Shown in pieces: positions 6,432 through 6,524 of a stretch of 6,524 bases of DNA (its first letter is position 1; every line of letters starts with the position of its first letter). A program made the translations under genes and the position numbers. Below the pieces are notes generated by a model that worked only from the letters and a program-made list of their open reading frames with translations, ran no database searches and was not told the origin of the DNA. Origin of the DNA: an uncultured Rubellimicrobium sp. (GTDB lineage: Bacteria; Pseudomonadota; Alphaproteobacteria; Rhodobacterales; Rhodobacteraceae); the NCBI GenBank assembly GCA_902805995.1, contig CADCUU010000129.1, forward strand, positions 1 to 6,524, given 5' to 3'.

Positions 6432-6524
6432 TCAGGGGTCGTCGAGGAGCGCCAGGGCGAGTTCGATCCCGCGGACCAGATGGTCGAGGTCGCGGCCCGC
6501 CCGGTTGGCAAGGGCCTCGCGCGC
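6432..6524 (-). CDS. C-terminal end of an unidentified protein (partial)
   Basis: On the minus strand an open frame enters from the right edge and gives 30 residues ending AREALANRAGRDLDHLVRGI then ELALALLDDP and a TGA stop at 6432-6434. Codon third positions are almost all G or C, as in the neighbouring genes, and the peptide looks like an amphipathic helix, so I take it as the true end of a gene. The family cannot be recognised from 30 residues. It lies 59 bases upstream of the BenE-type gene in the same direction, so the two are probably an operon; a regulator or a catabolic protein would both be reasonable. The 59-base gap shows no terminator. Confidence 0.6.
   Translation of the reverse strand, partial: AREALANRAGRDLDHLVRGIELALALLDDP

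Noticed and set aside
5198..6511. A 437-codon open frame on the minus strand over the BenE-type gene
   Set aside because: It is an Arg/Pro/Gly-rich frame-shifted shadow. The other frame encodes clear BenE motifs and membrane helices.
1..6524. A mobile element, phage or defence system
   Set aside because: No transposase, integrase, terminal repeats, tRNA target, CRISPR repeats or toxin-antitoxin pair is visible, and base composition is even across the genes.

Overview
The window looks like a chromosomal segment of a GC-rich alphaproteobacterium, most likely a Rhodobacterales relative. This rests on the third-position GC bias of every gene, a pyruvate-carboxylase N-terminus of the type seen in that order, a UvrD helicase with the alphaproteobacterial layout, and a perfect alphaproteobacterial LexA operator (GAAC-N7-GAAC) in front of that helicase. 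The taxonomic call is inference from recognised protein families, not a database match.

Layout. At the left edge (1-80, minus) is the first codons of a biotin-dependent carboxylase, probably pyc. Positions 81-939 hold no intact gene. They contain a hairpin in the pyc leader and the wreck of a membrane-anchored diguanylate cyclase (280-796, minus): the N-terminal membrane segment and the last helix of the GGDEF domain survive, but the catalytic core is gone and the pieces lie in different frames. The remainder is a divergent control region with one perfect and one imperfect LexA-type box. Positions 940-3324 (plus) encode a complete UvrD/PcrA DNA-repair helicase. After a 225-base gap, 3550-4080 (plus) encodes a RibD/dihydrofolate-reductase-like protein.

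The right half is about transport. A LysE-family amino-acid exporter (4088-4690, minus) is divergent from an Lrp/AsnC regulator (4785-5237, plus), a classic regulator-exporter pair sharing a 94-base control region with a palindrome touching the regulator's start codon. The regulator overlaps tail-to-tail with a BenE-family transporter (5206-6372, minus). BenE is probably co-transcribed with an upstream gene of which only the last 30 codons are visible (6432-6524, minus).

Functionally the genes form small independent units: carbon anaplerosis, SOS-linked DNA repair, an orphan reductase, regulated amino-acid export, and a benzoate-type transporter. I see no rRNA, tRNA, CRISPR array, insertion sequence or phage gene, and nothing that amounts to a new multi-gene system. 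The points most worth a second look are the SOS control of uvrD, the decayed diguanylate cyclase, and the operator-like palindrome at the lrp start.
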